Positions 1 through 5,518 of a stretch of 10,517 nucleotides of DNA are shown piece by piece. The translations under genes were made by a program, and so were the position numbers. Below the pieces are notes generated by a model. That model did no database searches, was not told where the DNA came from, and saw only the letters and a program-made list of their open reading frames with translations. This stretch comes from Alphaproteobacteria bacterium (lineage in GTDB: Bacteria; Pseudomonadota; Alphaproteobacteria; RF32; CAG-239): contig JAGCFG010000053.1 of assembly GCA_017650255.1 (NCBI GenBank), forward strand, positions 1-10,517. The letters run 5' to 3'. Position 1 is the stretch's first letter, and the number at the start of each line of letters is the position of its first letter.

Positions 1-41
1 AGCAGCGAAGCTGTCGCGCTCCATCTCGGCCGATTAAAAAC

Positions 42-69
42 TTGACAAGACACAACAATCATATACAAT
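42..69 (+). promoter_or_regulatory. Sigma70-type promoter of lipoprotein gene 1
   Basis: TTGACA (42-47), 16 bp, TACAAT (64-69), preceded by an A-rich stretch. A 20-base string at 29-48, including the -35, is repeated exactly at 648-667 in front of the second paralog, and a 12-base string (54-65) recurs at 673-684. The recurrence in front of two related genes supports a real promoter. The expected start of transcription is near 76. Confidence 0.7.
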
Positions 70-107
70 CCTCTTCAAGAAATTTATTATTCACAAAATT
101 ATATAGT

Positions 108-533
108 ATGAAAAAAATTATTATTTTTGCGGCAGCTATCCTAGCCGCTATCGCTTTCTGCTCCTGCAAAAGCCAACCTGTCGAGCCCGATATCATCGGC
201 ACTGGAATTGTTCAATCAACGCCGGAAGATGACGCATTCTATGTTGAGGTAGACGGACAATACTATCCCGTTGAGGCTGTAACCGTTCTCAAGCAAAAAC
301 CAACAGATAGCAACAGATGGGAAAAAGTTGCCCCCGTAAAAGGGGTAGAAGTCACAATCTTTAGCTCTGTTCGCTACAAAGGCATTCAAGCCGTGCTTGG
401 CAAACAAACCTCTGAGCAAATAGAAGAACTTTACCTCAACGACAACACAGCCAATGTGCTTTTTTTCATCTTTTTGATGGTACTTGCTCTCCTAATCGGG
501 TTTGGATGTTCCAAAAATGCCGACACTTACTGA
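108..533 (+). CDS. Small lipoprotein with C-terminal membrane helix (paralog 1 of 5)
   Basis: I do not recognise this family. The 141-residue product has a type II signal peptide: positively charged MKK, a hydrophobic stretch, then a lipobox-like FCSC with Cys20 as the likely lipidated residue. A periplasmic domain follows (about 25-112) with the family core VTIF (82-85), then G-x-QAV-x-G-x-QT (92-101) and QIEELY (104-109). A hydrophobic helix at about 117-134 ends the protein. The frame stays open upstream to 42, but ATG 108 is chosen because it aligns with the starts of the four paralogs, begins a proper signal peptide and lies downstream of the promoter at 42-69. No Shine-Dalgarno sequence is visible; the leader is AU-rich and shares a 24-base string (75-98) with the leader of paralog 2 (694-717). 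The gene has its own promoter and terminator, so it is probably monocistronic. Function unknown. Confidence 0.8.
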   Translation: MKKIIIFAAAILAAIAFCSCKSQPVEPDIIGTGIVQSTPEDDAFYVEVDGQYYPVEAVTVLKQKPTDSNRWEKVAPVKGVEVTIFSSVRYKGIQAVLGKQTSEQIEELYLNDNTANVLFFIFLMVLALLIGFGCSKNADTY

Positions 534-550
534 AGATAAATTTTAACAAC

Positions 551-584
551 AAAAAAGGTCTCTTAAATCAAGAGACCTTTTTTT
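551..584 (+). terminator. Intrinsic terminator after lipoprotein gene 1
   Basis: Perfect 8-bp stem GGTCTCTT (557-564) / AAGAGACC (570-577), loop AAATC, flanked by an A-run and followed by seven T. The stem is identical to that after paralog 2. The flanking A-run could let it work on the minus strand as well. Confidence 0.88.
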
Positions 585-660
585 GCTCTGTTAAAGAGAA
601 GTGTCGTTTTGTAATCACAAAGCGTTTTTAGCACCGTGTCAATCTCTGCCGATTAAAAAC

Positions 661-688
661 TTGACAATATAAAACAATCATATAAACT
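661..688 (+). promoter_or_regulatory. Sigma70-type promoter of lipoprotein gene 2
   Basis: TTGACA (661-666) with a -10 at TAAACT (683-688, 16-bp spacer, aligned with the promoter of paralog 1) or TATAAA (681-686, 14 bp). It lies in a copy of the upstream region of paralog 1. The rest of the spacer 585-660 shows nothing I can identify. Confidence 0.6.
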
Positions 689-727
689 TCCGCTCAAGAA
701 ATTTATTATTCACAAAAATTATAAAAT

Positions 728-1141
728 ATGAGAAAATTATTATTTTTTGCGGCATTTTTAGTCGCCGCTTTCACGTTCAGTTCGTGTAAAAAAGCTGCAC
801 CAGAAATTGTTGGTGTTGGCAAAATTGAGTGGAACTGCTTTGACAAAACCTACTGCGTGCCAATTGGCTCAGAAACATACCCAATCAGCACAATAATCGT
901 GCCCGATGACAGTTGGAGTAAATTTGTCGAAACTTCAGATTTGTCGCCTATACGAGGCGCCAAAGTAACAATCTTTAACTCCCAAAAGCACTCCGAACCC
1001 CAAGCCATTTTGGGCGCGCAAACCGAAGATGATATTGATGCCCTGTATCGTCGCAGAAGTGGCCGCATATATGGGGTGATAGCAATTATGCTTGGGAGCC
1101 TCAGTATTATAGGAGGTGCTGTGGTCCTACTATTAAGGTAA
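728..1141 (+). CDS. Small lipoprotein with C-terminal membrane helix (paralog 2 of 5)
   Basis: The 137-residue product is of the same unrecognised family as the gene at 108-533. It has a signal peptide with lipobox FSSC (Cys20), a short periplasmic domain carrying EIVGVG (26-31), VTIF (80-83), QAILGAQT (92-99) and DIDALY (102-107), and a hydrophobic C-terminal helix (about 114-136). By eye it is the most diverged member: the G before QA in the core is missing and the middle segment differs. Its promoter, leader and terminator are nevertheless close copies of those of paralog 1. The start ATG follows an AU-rich leader without a Shine-Dalgarno sequence. The residue after the lipidated Cys is Lys, not the inner-membrane retention Asp known from E. 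coli. It is convergent with rplA, with a terminator between them. Function unknown. Confidence 0.8.
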   Translation: MRKLLFFAAFLVAAFTFSSCKKAAPEIVGVGKIEWNCFDKTYCVPIGSETYPISTIIVPDDSWSKFVETSDLSPIRGAKVTIFNSQKHSEPQAILGAQTEDDIDALYRRRSGRIYGVIAIMLGSLSIIGGAVVLLLR

Positions 1142-1154
1142 GCAATTATCCAAC

Positions 1155-1187
1155 AAAAAAGGTCTCTTAATTCAAGAGACCTTTTTT
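1155..1187. terminator. Probable bidirectional terminator between lipoprotein gene 2 and rplA
   Basis: Stem GGTCTCTT (1161-1168) / AAGAGACC (1174-1181), loop AATTC, with six A before and six T after. The symmetric A and T runs suit termination of the lipoprotein gene on the plus strand and of rplA on the minus strand. The stem is identical to that at 557-577. Confidence 0.85.
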
Positions 1188-1209
1188 ATATTTGGTAAGA
1201 TGCCAATTA

Positions 1210-1893
1210 CTAAAGATTAGCCAAATCAACGCGAACGCCGGCACCCATAGTCGAACTTATGGAAATTCTCTTCATATAAGTTCCTTTTGCACCAGACGGT
1301 GTTGCTTTGATAATAGCGTCAATCAAAGTCTTAGCGTTTTCATAAATCGCATCTTCGCTAAAGCTTACTTTGCCGATACCTGCGTGAACAATACCGGTTT
1401 TTTCAGCGCGATATTGAACTTCACCGGCCTTAGCTTTTTTAACAGCTCCGGCAACATCCATGGTAACTGTTCCGAGTTTTGGGTTCGGCATCAAACCTTT
1501 TGGTCCCAAAACGCGGGCAACTTTACCGGCCAATCCCATCATATCTGGGGTTGCAATGCAGCGATCAAAATCAACTTTTCCGGAAAGGATAGAGTCAATC
1601 AAGTTCTCTGCGCCGACAATATCAGCACCTGCAGCCTTAGCCTCATCAGCTTTTTCGCCTTGGGCCAAAACAGCAACGCGAACAGTTTTACCGGTTCCGT
1701 TAGGCAAAGAGCAAACGCCTCTAACCATTTGGTCGGCATACTTAGGATCAACACCCAAGTTGATAGCCATTTCAACGGTTTCATCAAACTTTGCATTAGC
1801 GTTTTCTTTAACGAGCTTAACAGCTTCTTTCAAAGAATAAAACTTAGACTTGTCAAAGTTTTTATACATATTTTCAATTCTTTTTCCTGTCAT
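1210..1893 (-). CDS. rplA: 50S ribosomal protein L1
   Basis: L1 binds 23S rRNA in the mobile L1 stalk and takes part in E-site tRNA release; in many bacteria it also represses translation of its own rplK-rplA mRNA. The product of 227 residues is of normal length. It shows the L1 signatures [45 protein letters not shown] and [12 protein letters not shown] in order. The frame is open to a TTG at 1908, but ATG 1893 is preferred because it has GGAG at a suitable distance, reading through the end of rplK; the gene then follows rplK by 4 bp, so the two are co-transcribed. No rplJ or rplL follows: a convergent lipoprotein gene and a shared terminator end the operon here, which is unusual for this gene block. 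Confidence 0.97.
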   Translation of the reverse strand: MTGKRIENMYKNFDKSKFYSLKEAVKLVKENANAKFDETVEMAINLGVDPKYADQMVRGVCSLPNGTGKTVRVAVLAQGEKADEAKAAGADIVGAENLIDSILSGKVDFDRCIATPDMMGLAGKVARVLGPKGLMPNPKLGTVTMDVAGAVKKAKAGEVQYRAEKTGIVHAGIGKVSFSEDAIYENAKTLIDAIIKATPSGAKGTYMKRISISSTMGAGVRVDLANL

Positions 1894-1897
1894 CGTC

Positions 1898-2338
1898 TTA
1901 CTCCACAACTTTAATGCCCATAGAAACAGCTTGACCTTTAACCATATTCATGGCGGCCTCAACTGTAGAGCAGTTCAAATCCGGCATTTTTGCGGTGGCA
2001 ATTTCTTTTACCTGAGCCATAGTAATTTGGCCGGCAAATGTTTTGCCAGGCTCTTTAGAAGCAGATTTTACTTTTGCAGCGGTCTTAATATAATAAGAAA
2101 CCGGAGGCAATTTTGTGATAAAAGTAAAAGACTTGTCTTCATAAGCCGTAATAACAACAGGAACAGGAATTCCCGGTTCCATTTTTTGTGTTGCAGCATT
2201 AAAAGCTTTGCAAAATTCCATAATGTTCAAACCTTTTTGACCCAAAGCCGGACCAACCGGAGGAGAAGGGTTTGCTTTTCCGGCAGGAATTTGCAGCTTG
2301 ATTAAGCCTAAAATTTTCTTTTTAGATTTAACAGCCAT
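1898..2338 (-). CDS. rplK: 50S ribosomal protein L11
   Basis: L11 binds the GTPase-associated centre of 23S rRNA and is needed for factor function and RelA activation. The product of 146 residues shows the proline-rich N-terminal RNA-contact region ([15 protein letters not shown], then [11 protein letters not shown]), [14 protein letters not shown] and a typical C-terminal RNA-binding domain ending MGIKVVE. The frame has ATG codons at 2344 and 2338. The second is chosen because the AAGG in the leader lies only about 2 bases from the first and about 7 from the second, and because L11 proteins usually begin directly with the M-A-x-K type sequence. The normal partner upstream is nusG in the same operon. 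Here nusG is about 2.3 kb away, separated by mscL and three opposite-strand genes, so rplK has its own promoter. Confidence 0.97.
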   Translation of the reverse strand: MAVKSKKKILGLIKLQIPAGKANPSPPVGPALGQKGLNIMEFCKAFNAATQKMEPGIPVPVVITAYEDKSFTFITKLPPVSYYIKTAAKVKSASKEPGKTFAGQITMAQVKEIATAKMPDLNCSTVEAAMNMVKGQAVSMGIKVVE

Positions 2339-2433
2339 TTTCATACCTTTCGTTTAGGTTTGTGGTAAAGATTATGGCTAATCCCCCACAAATTTACATT
2401 AAAAAACATGTTTGAAACAAATCAAACGCCCTT

Positions 2434-2461
2434 TGTATAACACAACATTTTATTTTTGCAA
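2434..2461 (-). promoter_or_regulatory. Candidate promoter of rplK-rplA
   Basis: On the minus strand, TTGCAA (2461-2456), 16 bp, TATACA (2439-2434), followed by a GC-rich discriminator (AAGGGCG). It gives a leader of about 90 nt before rplK, containing a small hairpin GTTTGA/TCAAAC. I did not find a convincing L1-binding mimic of 23S rRNA there. The promoter is diverged from that of lipoprotein gene 3. Confidence 0.5.
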
Positions 2462-2496
2462 GCATTTTTTTGCTTTATTTCCGCCGGCAAAATTTA

Positions 2497-2525
2497 TTGA
2501 CAACACTTCAGTGACAATATATAAC
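2497..2525 (+). promoter_or_regulatory. Sigma70-type promoter of lipoprotein gene 3
   Basis: TTGACA (2497-2502), 17 bp, TATAAC (2520-2525). The same design (TTGACA-17 bp) is in front of paralogs 4 and 5. A perfect palindrome CTGCCGGCAG follows at 2525-2534. Confidence 0.65.
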
Positions 2526-2534
2526 TGCCGGCAG
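2525..2534. promoter_or_regulatory. Possible operator: 10-bp palindrome at the start site of lipoprotein gene 3
   Basis: CTGCCGGCAG is a perfect palindrome lying between the -10 and the expected start of transcription. Its core GCCGGCA occurs again at 2483-2489, 44 bp away, on the other side of the -35. It stands out in an AT-rich region. No regulator is known; this is a guess from position and symmetry. Confidence 0.3.
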
Positions 2535-2559
2535 AATATAATTATTAAAACCCTATGAT

Positions 2560-2982
2560 ATGAAAAAAATTATTATTTTATTGATGGCTGTCCTCGCAAT
2601 CTGTTTCATGAGTTGCGCAGACAGCAAAAATGACAATCCCAAAGTTATTGGCACTGCATATCTGCAGTATGATTCAACGAACAACCTCTTTTACGCAGTG
2701 ATTGACTCTGTCGAATATCCCGTATCCGAGGTTTTTATCCCCGGTAAAAATGCATATTCACAGCTGGAGACAAGTCAGATTATGTATCTTGACGAAGTTT
2801 ATGTGACTCTTTTTACCAGTCCACACCTCAAAGGTGTTCGAGCAGTGATTGGCAAACAAACCGAAGATCAAATCCGACAAATGCACAAAAGCTACGTAGA
2901 AATTGAGACTATTGCAAGGGTCACAATTATATCTATAGTACTTATACTTGCGGCAAGCTTTCTGATTTATAAAGCTCAATAA
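2560..2982 (+). CDS. Small lipoprotein with C-terminal membrane helix (paralog 3 of 5)
   Basis: The 140-residue member of the unrecognised family has a signal peptide with lipobox FMSC (Cys19) and core elements KVIGTAYLQYD (28-38), YPVSEVFIPG (53-62), VTLF (82-85), G-V-R-AVIGKQT (92-101) and QIRQMH (104-109). A hydrophobic helix lies at about 118-137. It belongs with paralogs 4 and 5: all three share LQYD, VSEV and the leader string with core AATTATTAAAA. Compared with the others it has Tyr-Leu instead of the usual Ala-Val before the G-x-x-V-T-x-F segment, and His in place of the final Tyr of the QI-x-x-x-Y motif. There is no Shine-Dalgarno sequence. It is divergent from rplK and has its own promoter and terminator. 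Function unknown. Confidence 0.8.
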   Translation: MKKIIILLMAVLAICFMSCADSKNDNPKVIGTAYLQYDSTNNLFYAVIDSVEYPVSEVFIPGKNAYSQLETSQIMYLDEVYVTLFTSPHLKGVRAVIGKQTEDQIRQMHKSYVEIETIARVTIISIVLILAASFLIYKAQ

Positions 2983-2992
2983 AAGAGAAAAA

Positions 2993-3024
2993 ACAGCACA
3001 GTAAGCAACTGTGCTGTTTTTTTG
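2993..3024 (+). terminator. Intrinsic terminator after lipoprotein gene 3
   Basis: Perfect 10-bp stem ACAGCACAGT (2993-3002) / ACTGTGCTGT (3008-3017), loop AAGCA, followed by a T-run. The spacer after it (GTGTCTATTTTGTGTA, 3025 on) is repeated almost exactly after the next terminator (3557 on) and leads straight into the next TTGACA. Confidence 0.9.
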
Positions 3025-3039
3025 TGTCTATTTTGTGTA

Positions 3040-3068
3040 TTGACAAAATTTCGCTTTTACTATATTAT
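3040..3068 (+). promoter_or_regulatory. Sigma70-type promoter of lipoprotein gene 4
   Basis: TTGACA (3040-3045), 17 bp, TATTAT (3063-3068), then CACACCAG and the shared AU-rich leader. The copy before paralog 5 aligns without gaps. Confidence 0.7.
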
Positions 3069-3101
3069 CACACCAGAATTTAATTATTAAAATCTATGTA
3101 T

Positions 3102-3518
3102 ATGAAAAGAATTATTTTTGTATTGGCTATTTTGGCAACTTTTTTTACCGGTTGCTCATGGTTTGACAGCAAACCTATTAACCCAAAAATCATTGGAGTT
3201 TCCTATCTTCAATATGATGCCAGGCTCGGAAACCACTATTGTGTTGTTGACTCAACGCGATATATTGTTTCCGAAGTCACCATTCCGGATAAAAGTTCGC
3301 GCTCTAGTTCTGCCCCCCAGCAAATGGCGGCAGTTGAGGGGATGAAGATAACAATCTTTACCACTCAGTACCGCAGCGGTGTTCAAGCCGTCGCAGGCGA
3401 ACAAACCGAGGCCCAGATAGAGGAAATTTATAAGGAAAATTACACGTTTAACATTGTTTTTTGGGGGCTTATAATCATATGGTTTATACTCCTTATCCTT
3501 TCAAAAATCAAACAATGA
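3102..3518 (+). CDS. Small lipoprotein with C-terminal membrane helix (paralog 4 of 5)
   Basis: The 138-residue member of the unrecognised family has a signal peptide with lipobox FTGC (Cys18), then FDSKP (21-25), IIGVSYLQYDA (30-40), VSEVTIPD (56-63), AAVEGMKITIF (76-86), GVQAVAGEQTEAQIEEIY (93-110) and a hydrophobic helix (about 115-134) with a short basic tail. Two codons upstream there is an in-frame ATG (3096); 3102 is chosen by alignment with the paralogs. No Shine-Dalgarno sequence is present. The nearest relative is the gene at 3635, with which it shares most residues and the surrounding DNA. A lipid anchor at one end and a membrane helix at the other would hold the domain of about 85 residues close to the inner membrane on the periplasmic side. 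Function unknown. Confidence 0.82.
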   Translation: MKRIIFVLAILATFFTGCSWFDSKPINPKIIGVSYLQYDARLGNHYCVVDSTRYIVSEVTIPDKSSRSSSAPQQMAAVEGMKITIFTTQYRSGVQAVAGEQTEAQIEEIYKENYTFNIVFWGLIIIWFILLILSKIKQ

Positions 3519-3526
3519 ACAAAAAA

Positions 3527-3556
3527 CATCGCGGTCATTGACCGTGGTGTTTTTTT
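3527..3556 (+). terminator. Intrinsic terminator after lipoprotein gene 4
   Basis: A 10-bp stem CATCGCGGTC (3527-3536) / GACCGTGGTG (3540-3549) with two G-U pairs, loop ATT, then seven T. An A-run precedes the stem. Confidence 0.88.
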
Positions 3557-3572
3557 GTGTCTATTTTGTGTA

Positions 3573-3601
3573 TTGACAATATTTTGTCGATAATATACTA
3601 T
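3573..3601 (+). promoter_or_regulatory. Sigma70-type promoter of lipoprotein gene 5
   Basis: TTGACA (3573-3578), 17 bp, TACTAT (3596-3601), then CGTGCCAG and the shared AU-rich leader. Confidence 0.7.
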
Positions 3602-3634
3602 CGTGCCAGAATATAATTATTAAAATTTATAAAT

Positions 3635-4072
3635 ATGAAGAAAGTTATTATTTTAGTGGCTGTTTTGGCAACCATTTTTAGCAGTTGCTCACGTTTTGAC
3701 AGCAAACCGGTTGAACCTCACATCATTGGCGTCTCCAATCTTCAATATGATGCCAAAAGCGGACTTTATTACTGTGTTATTGACTCAATGCAATACACTG
3801 TGTCTGAGGTCACCATTCCGGACGAAAGCCCGCGTACATACTCCAAAACACAGCCAATGGCGGCGGTCGAGGGTATGAAAGTGACAATATTTACCACTCC
3901 GCATCATAACGGTGTTCAAGCTGTTGTTGGAGAACAAAGCGAAGAGCAGATTGAAGAAATGTACAAAGAAAACCACACATTTTACATTGTCTTTTTGGGA
4001 CTGATGATTATTTGGGTAATAATCTTCATTGTGCCCAAAACCAACAAAAAACATCACAGTCAAAAACTGTGA
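3635..4072 (+). CDS. Small lipoprotein with C-terminal membrane helix (paralog 5 of 5)
   Basis: The 145-residue member of the unrecognised family has a signal peptide with lipobox FSSC (Cys18), FDSKPVEPHIIGV (21-33), VSEVTIPD (56-63), MAAVEGMKVTIF (75-86), GVQAVVGEQSEEQIEEMY (93-110) and a hydrophobic helix (about 116-134). The C-terminus is extended compared with paralog 4. The stop seen there just before the terminator is absent, so translation continues through the first arm of the terminator hairpin (KKHHSQKL) and stops at TGA 4070-4072 inside its second arm. This looks like a small deletion after duplication. It may couple translation and termination, because ribosomes reaching the stop would cover the hairpin. 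There is no Shine-Dalgarno sequence. Function unknown. Confidence 0.82.
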   Translation: MKKVIILVAVLATIFSSCSRFDSKPVEPHIIGVSNLQYDAKSGLYYCVIDSMQYTVSEVTIPDESPRTYSKTQPMAAVEGMKVTIFTTPHHNGVQAVVGEQSEEQIEEMYKENHTFYIVFLGLMIIWVIIFIVPKTNKKHHSQKL

Positions 4073-4081
4073 TGTTTTTTT
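4052..4081 (+). terminator. Intrinsic terminator after lipoprotein gene 5, overlapping its coding end
   Basis: Perfect 9-bp stem CATCACAGT (4052-4060) / ACTGTGATG (4066-4074), loop CAAAA, then a T-run. The stop codon of the gene lies inside the second arm. Confidence 0.88.
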
Positions 4082-4083
4082 AT

Positions 4084-4112
4084 ATAAAAAAGAACCTCGC
4101 TGATTTGCGAGG
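4084..4112 (-). terminator. Intrinsic terminator of the secE-nusG-mscL direction
   Basis: On the minus strand, stem CCTCGC (4112-4107) / GCGAGG (4100-4095), loop AAATCA, followed by TTCTTTTTTAT. It lies just after the mscL stop and separates it from the convergent lipoprotein gene. Confidence 0.8.
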
Positions 4113-4124
4113 CTCAAAAAAGAA

Positions 4125-4634
4125 CTATTTTTTCTTTGCCGGAGCAGGCTTTTTCGCCGGAGCAGGCTTTTTAGCCGGTGCCGGTTTTACAGTGACAGGC
4201 TTTGTTACTGCAGCCAGTTCCGAAGTGCAGTGCGGACAACGAGTTGCCGAAATATCAATCGTAGACTTGCAATATGGGCATTGCTTTGTTGTCGGAGCAG
4301 CTGCTTCTGCTGCCGCATCTTTCTTATCCATAGTTGCTTGAACTTTGTTGATACCTTTAATCAAAACAAATACTGCAAAAGCAACAATCAAAAAGCTGAT
4401 CAACGAATTTATAAACGCACCGTATTTAATGGCAACTTCGTCAGAAAGCGCAATTTTCAAATCAGAAAAATCAACCTTGCCGAGCAACAAACCGATAGGC
4501 GGCATAATAACATCATTTACCAACGAGTCGACAATTGTTCCGAAAGCGCCGCCGATAATGATACCGACAGCCATATCAATCACATTGCCTCGCATTGCAA
4601 ACTTCTTAAATTCGTCAAAAAAAGACTTCAACAT
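4125..4634 (-). CDS. mscL: Large-conductance mechanosensitive channel MscL with C-terminal zinc ribbon and PAPAKK tail
   Basis: MscL is the pentameric inner-membrane channel that opens under membrane tension and releases solutes on osmotic downshock. The N-terminal part matches the family closely: [12 protein letters not shown], first helix with [18 protein letters not shown] (25-41), IMPPIG (43-48), second helix about 72-93. After the cytoplasmic linker an extension replaces the usual short C-terminal helix bundle: a zinc-ribbon motif with Cys119, Cys122, Cys133 and Cys136 (CPYC ... CPHC), then three PAPAKK units (151-168). With 169 residues it is longer than the usual 130-150. The start has a strong GGAGGG about 6-7 bases upstream. 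It lies 27 bp after nusG in the same direction and probably shares its transcript, which is not the usual place for this gene. Confidence 0.95.
   Translation of the reverse strand: MLKSFFDEFKKFAMRGNVIDMAVGIIIGGAFGTIVDSLVNDVIMPPIGLLLGKVDFSDLKIALSDEVAIKYGAFINSLISFLIVAFAVFVLIKGINKVQATMDKKDAAAEAAAPTTKQCPYCKSTIDISATRCPHCTSELAAVTKPVTVKPAPAKKPAPAKKPAPAKKK
4138..4191 (-). repeat. 18-bp tandem repeat coding for the PAPAKK tail of MscL
   Basis: Two copies of GCCGGAGCAGGCTTTTT plus one base (4138-4155, 4156-4173) differ only in the last base. A third, diverged copy follows (4174-4191). Read on the minus strand they encode the Pro-Ala-Lys tail. The number of units could vary between strains by slippage. 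Confidence 0.85.
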
Positions 4635-4660
4635 ATCTATCCCTCCAAAAATAATTTATA

Positions 4661-5191
4661 TCAAACTTTCTCTACCTGATTAAACTCGAGTTCAACCGGA
4701 GTAGAGCGACCAAAAATAGAAACCGAAAGTTTTAATCTTGATTTTTCGGTATCAACATCTTCTACCAAACCGACAAAAGACGCAAACGGACCATCGCATA
4801 CTCTGACCTGTTCACCAACTTCGAACTTGATAACAGTCTGCGGACGAGTAACGCCTTCTTCAATTTGTTTAATAATCCTTTCTGCCTCAGCATCAGAGAT
4901 AGGCAAAGGCTTATTGCGGGGCCCCAAAAAATTGGTAACGCGGGGAGTGTTCTTGATAACCAACCAAGCATCATCGGACATCTCCATCCTAACCAAAACA
5001 TACCCCGGGAAAAACTTGCGTTCGGAATTGACTTTTGCACCTTTTTTAACTTCTACAATATTCTCAGTAGGTACCATAACTTCCAAAATCTTATCTTCCA
5101 TATTCTTCAATACGGCCTGTTCGCGCAAAGATTCGGCAACCTTTTTCTCCGAACCGGAATAAACGTGAACAACATACCAACGAGCAGCCAT
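4661..5191 (-). CDS. nusG: Transcription termination/antitermination protein NusG
   Basis: NusG binds RNA polymerase through its N-terminal NGN domain and Rho or ribosomal protein S10 through its C-terminal KOW domain, linking transcription with translation and termination. The 176-residue product has the NGN start WYVVHVYSGSEKKVAESL, the FFPGYVLVRMEM strand and the T-x-x-V-T-N-F-L-G segment. The KOW domain follows with VGEQVRVCDGPFASFVGLV and ends VELEFNQVEKV. The frame is open to a TTG at 5212, but ATG 5191 is chosen: it has AGGAG about 10 bases upstream and gives the usual N-terminus. The secE stop TAG overlaps that ribosome-binding site, so secE and nusG are tightly coupled. rplK does not follow; mscL does. 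Confidence 0.97.
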   Translation of the reverse strand: MAARWYVVHVYSGSEKKVAESLREQAVLKNMEDKILEVMVPTENIVEVKKGAKVNSERKFFPGYVLVRMEMSDDAWLVIKNTPRVTNFLGPRNKPLPISDAEAERIIKQIEEGVTRPQTVIKFEVGEQVRVCDGPFASFVGLVEDVDTEKSRLKLSVSIFGRSTPVELEFNQVEKV

Positions 5192-5204
5192 TTTAATTTT
5201 TCTC

Positions 5205-5393
5205 CTAACCAAAGATTAATTTTACAACAAAACCGAAAAACTGATCTACAAAAAAGAAAAATGTTGCCGCAATTGCAACCAACACCAGCACCATAGCCGA
5301 AGTTTGCAAAACTTCTTTATTTTTAGGCCATGTTACTTTTTTAACTTCTTGTTTAACCTGTCTAAAAAACAATATAGGATTAACTTTTGCCAT
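5205..5393 (-). CDS. secE: Preprotein translocase subunit SecE
   Basis: SecE is the small essential subunit of the SecYEG channel that clamps SecY in the inner membrane. The product of 62 residues is the short single-helix form usual outside the enteric bacteria. It begins MAKVNP, has the conserved amphipathic segment FFRQVKQEVKKVTWPKNKEV with the hallmark V-x-W-P, and one membrane helix to the C-terminus. An alternative ATG lies three codons upstream (5402); neither has a perfect Shine-Dalgarno sequence, but MAKVNP is the commoner start in relatives. It is the first gene of the secE-nusG(-mscL) unit. The tRNA-Trp and tuf often found upstream are absent from this window. Confidence 0.93.
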   Translation of the reverse strand: MAKVNPILFFRQVKQEVKKVTWPKNKEVLQTSAMVLVLVAIAATFFFFVDQFFGFVVKLIFG

Positions 5394-5518
5394 CAATTCC
5401 ATCCAATTTCAAAAAAACTTTTCAACAACGGCTCATAAAAAAGCCAAACTTTAAGAGCAAAATTGCCACAATCACAAAAAGCTCAAATGGTGACCACAGA
5501 ACTCTCAAACTAGTGCCT

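Larger units (their letters stand above)
2993..4081 (+). repeat. Tandem repeat of terminator-promoter-leader-lipoprotein cassettes
   Basis: Two successive units of about 530 bp have the same order: terminator, T-run, spacer TGTGTCTATTTTGTGTA, TTGACA promoter, leader with CCAGAAT and AATTATTAAAA, then a lipoprotein gene. The two genes (3102 and 3635) are the closest pair in the window. This is best explained by recent tandem duplication of a whole cassette. The gene at 2560 has the same leader but an older, more diverged sequence. Confidence 0.75.

Noticed and set aside
42..107. Upstream extension of lipoprotein gene 1 to position 42
   Set aside because: The segment contains the -35 and -10 and the leader shared with paralog 2. 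Starting at 108 restores a proper signal peptide.
1192..2305. Long plus-strand frames opposite rplA and rplK (for example 1192-1914, 1850-2305)
   Set aside because: They are antisense shadows of strongly conserved ribosomal protein genes and have low-complexity, Asn/Phe-rich products with no domain.
1..4081. Insertion sequence or transposon carrying the lipoprotein cassettes
   Set aside because: No transposase, terminal inverted repeats or target-site duplications are visible; the repeats are explained by tandem duplication of cassettes.
4230..4683. Plus-strand frames opposite mscL and nusG
   Set aside because: mscL and nusG are certain by sequence; the opposite frames show no protein features or start signals.
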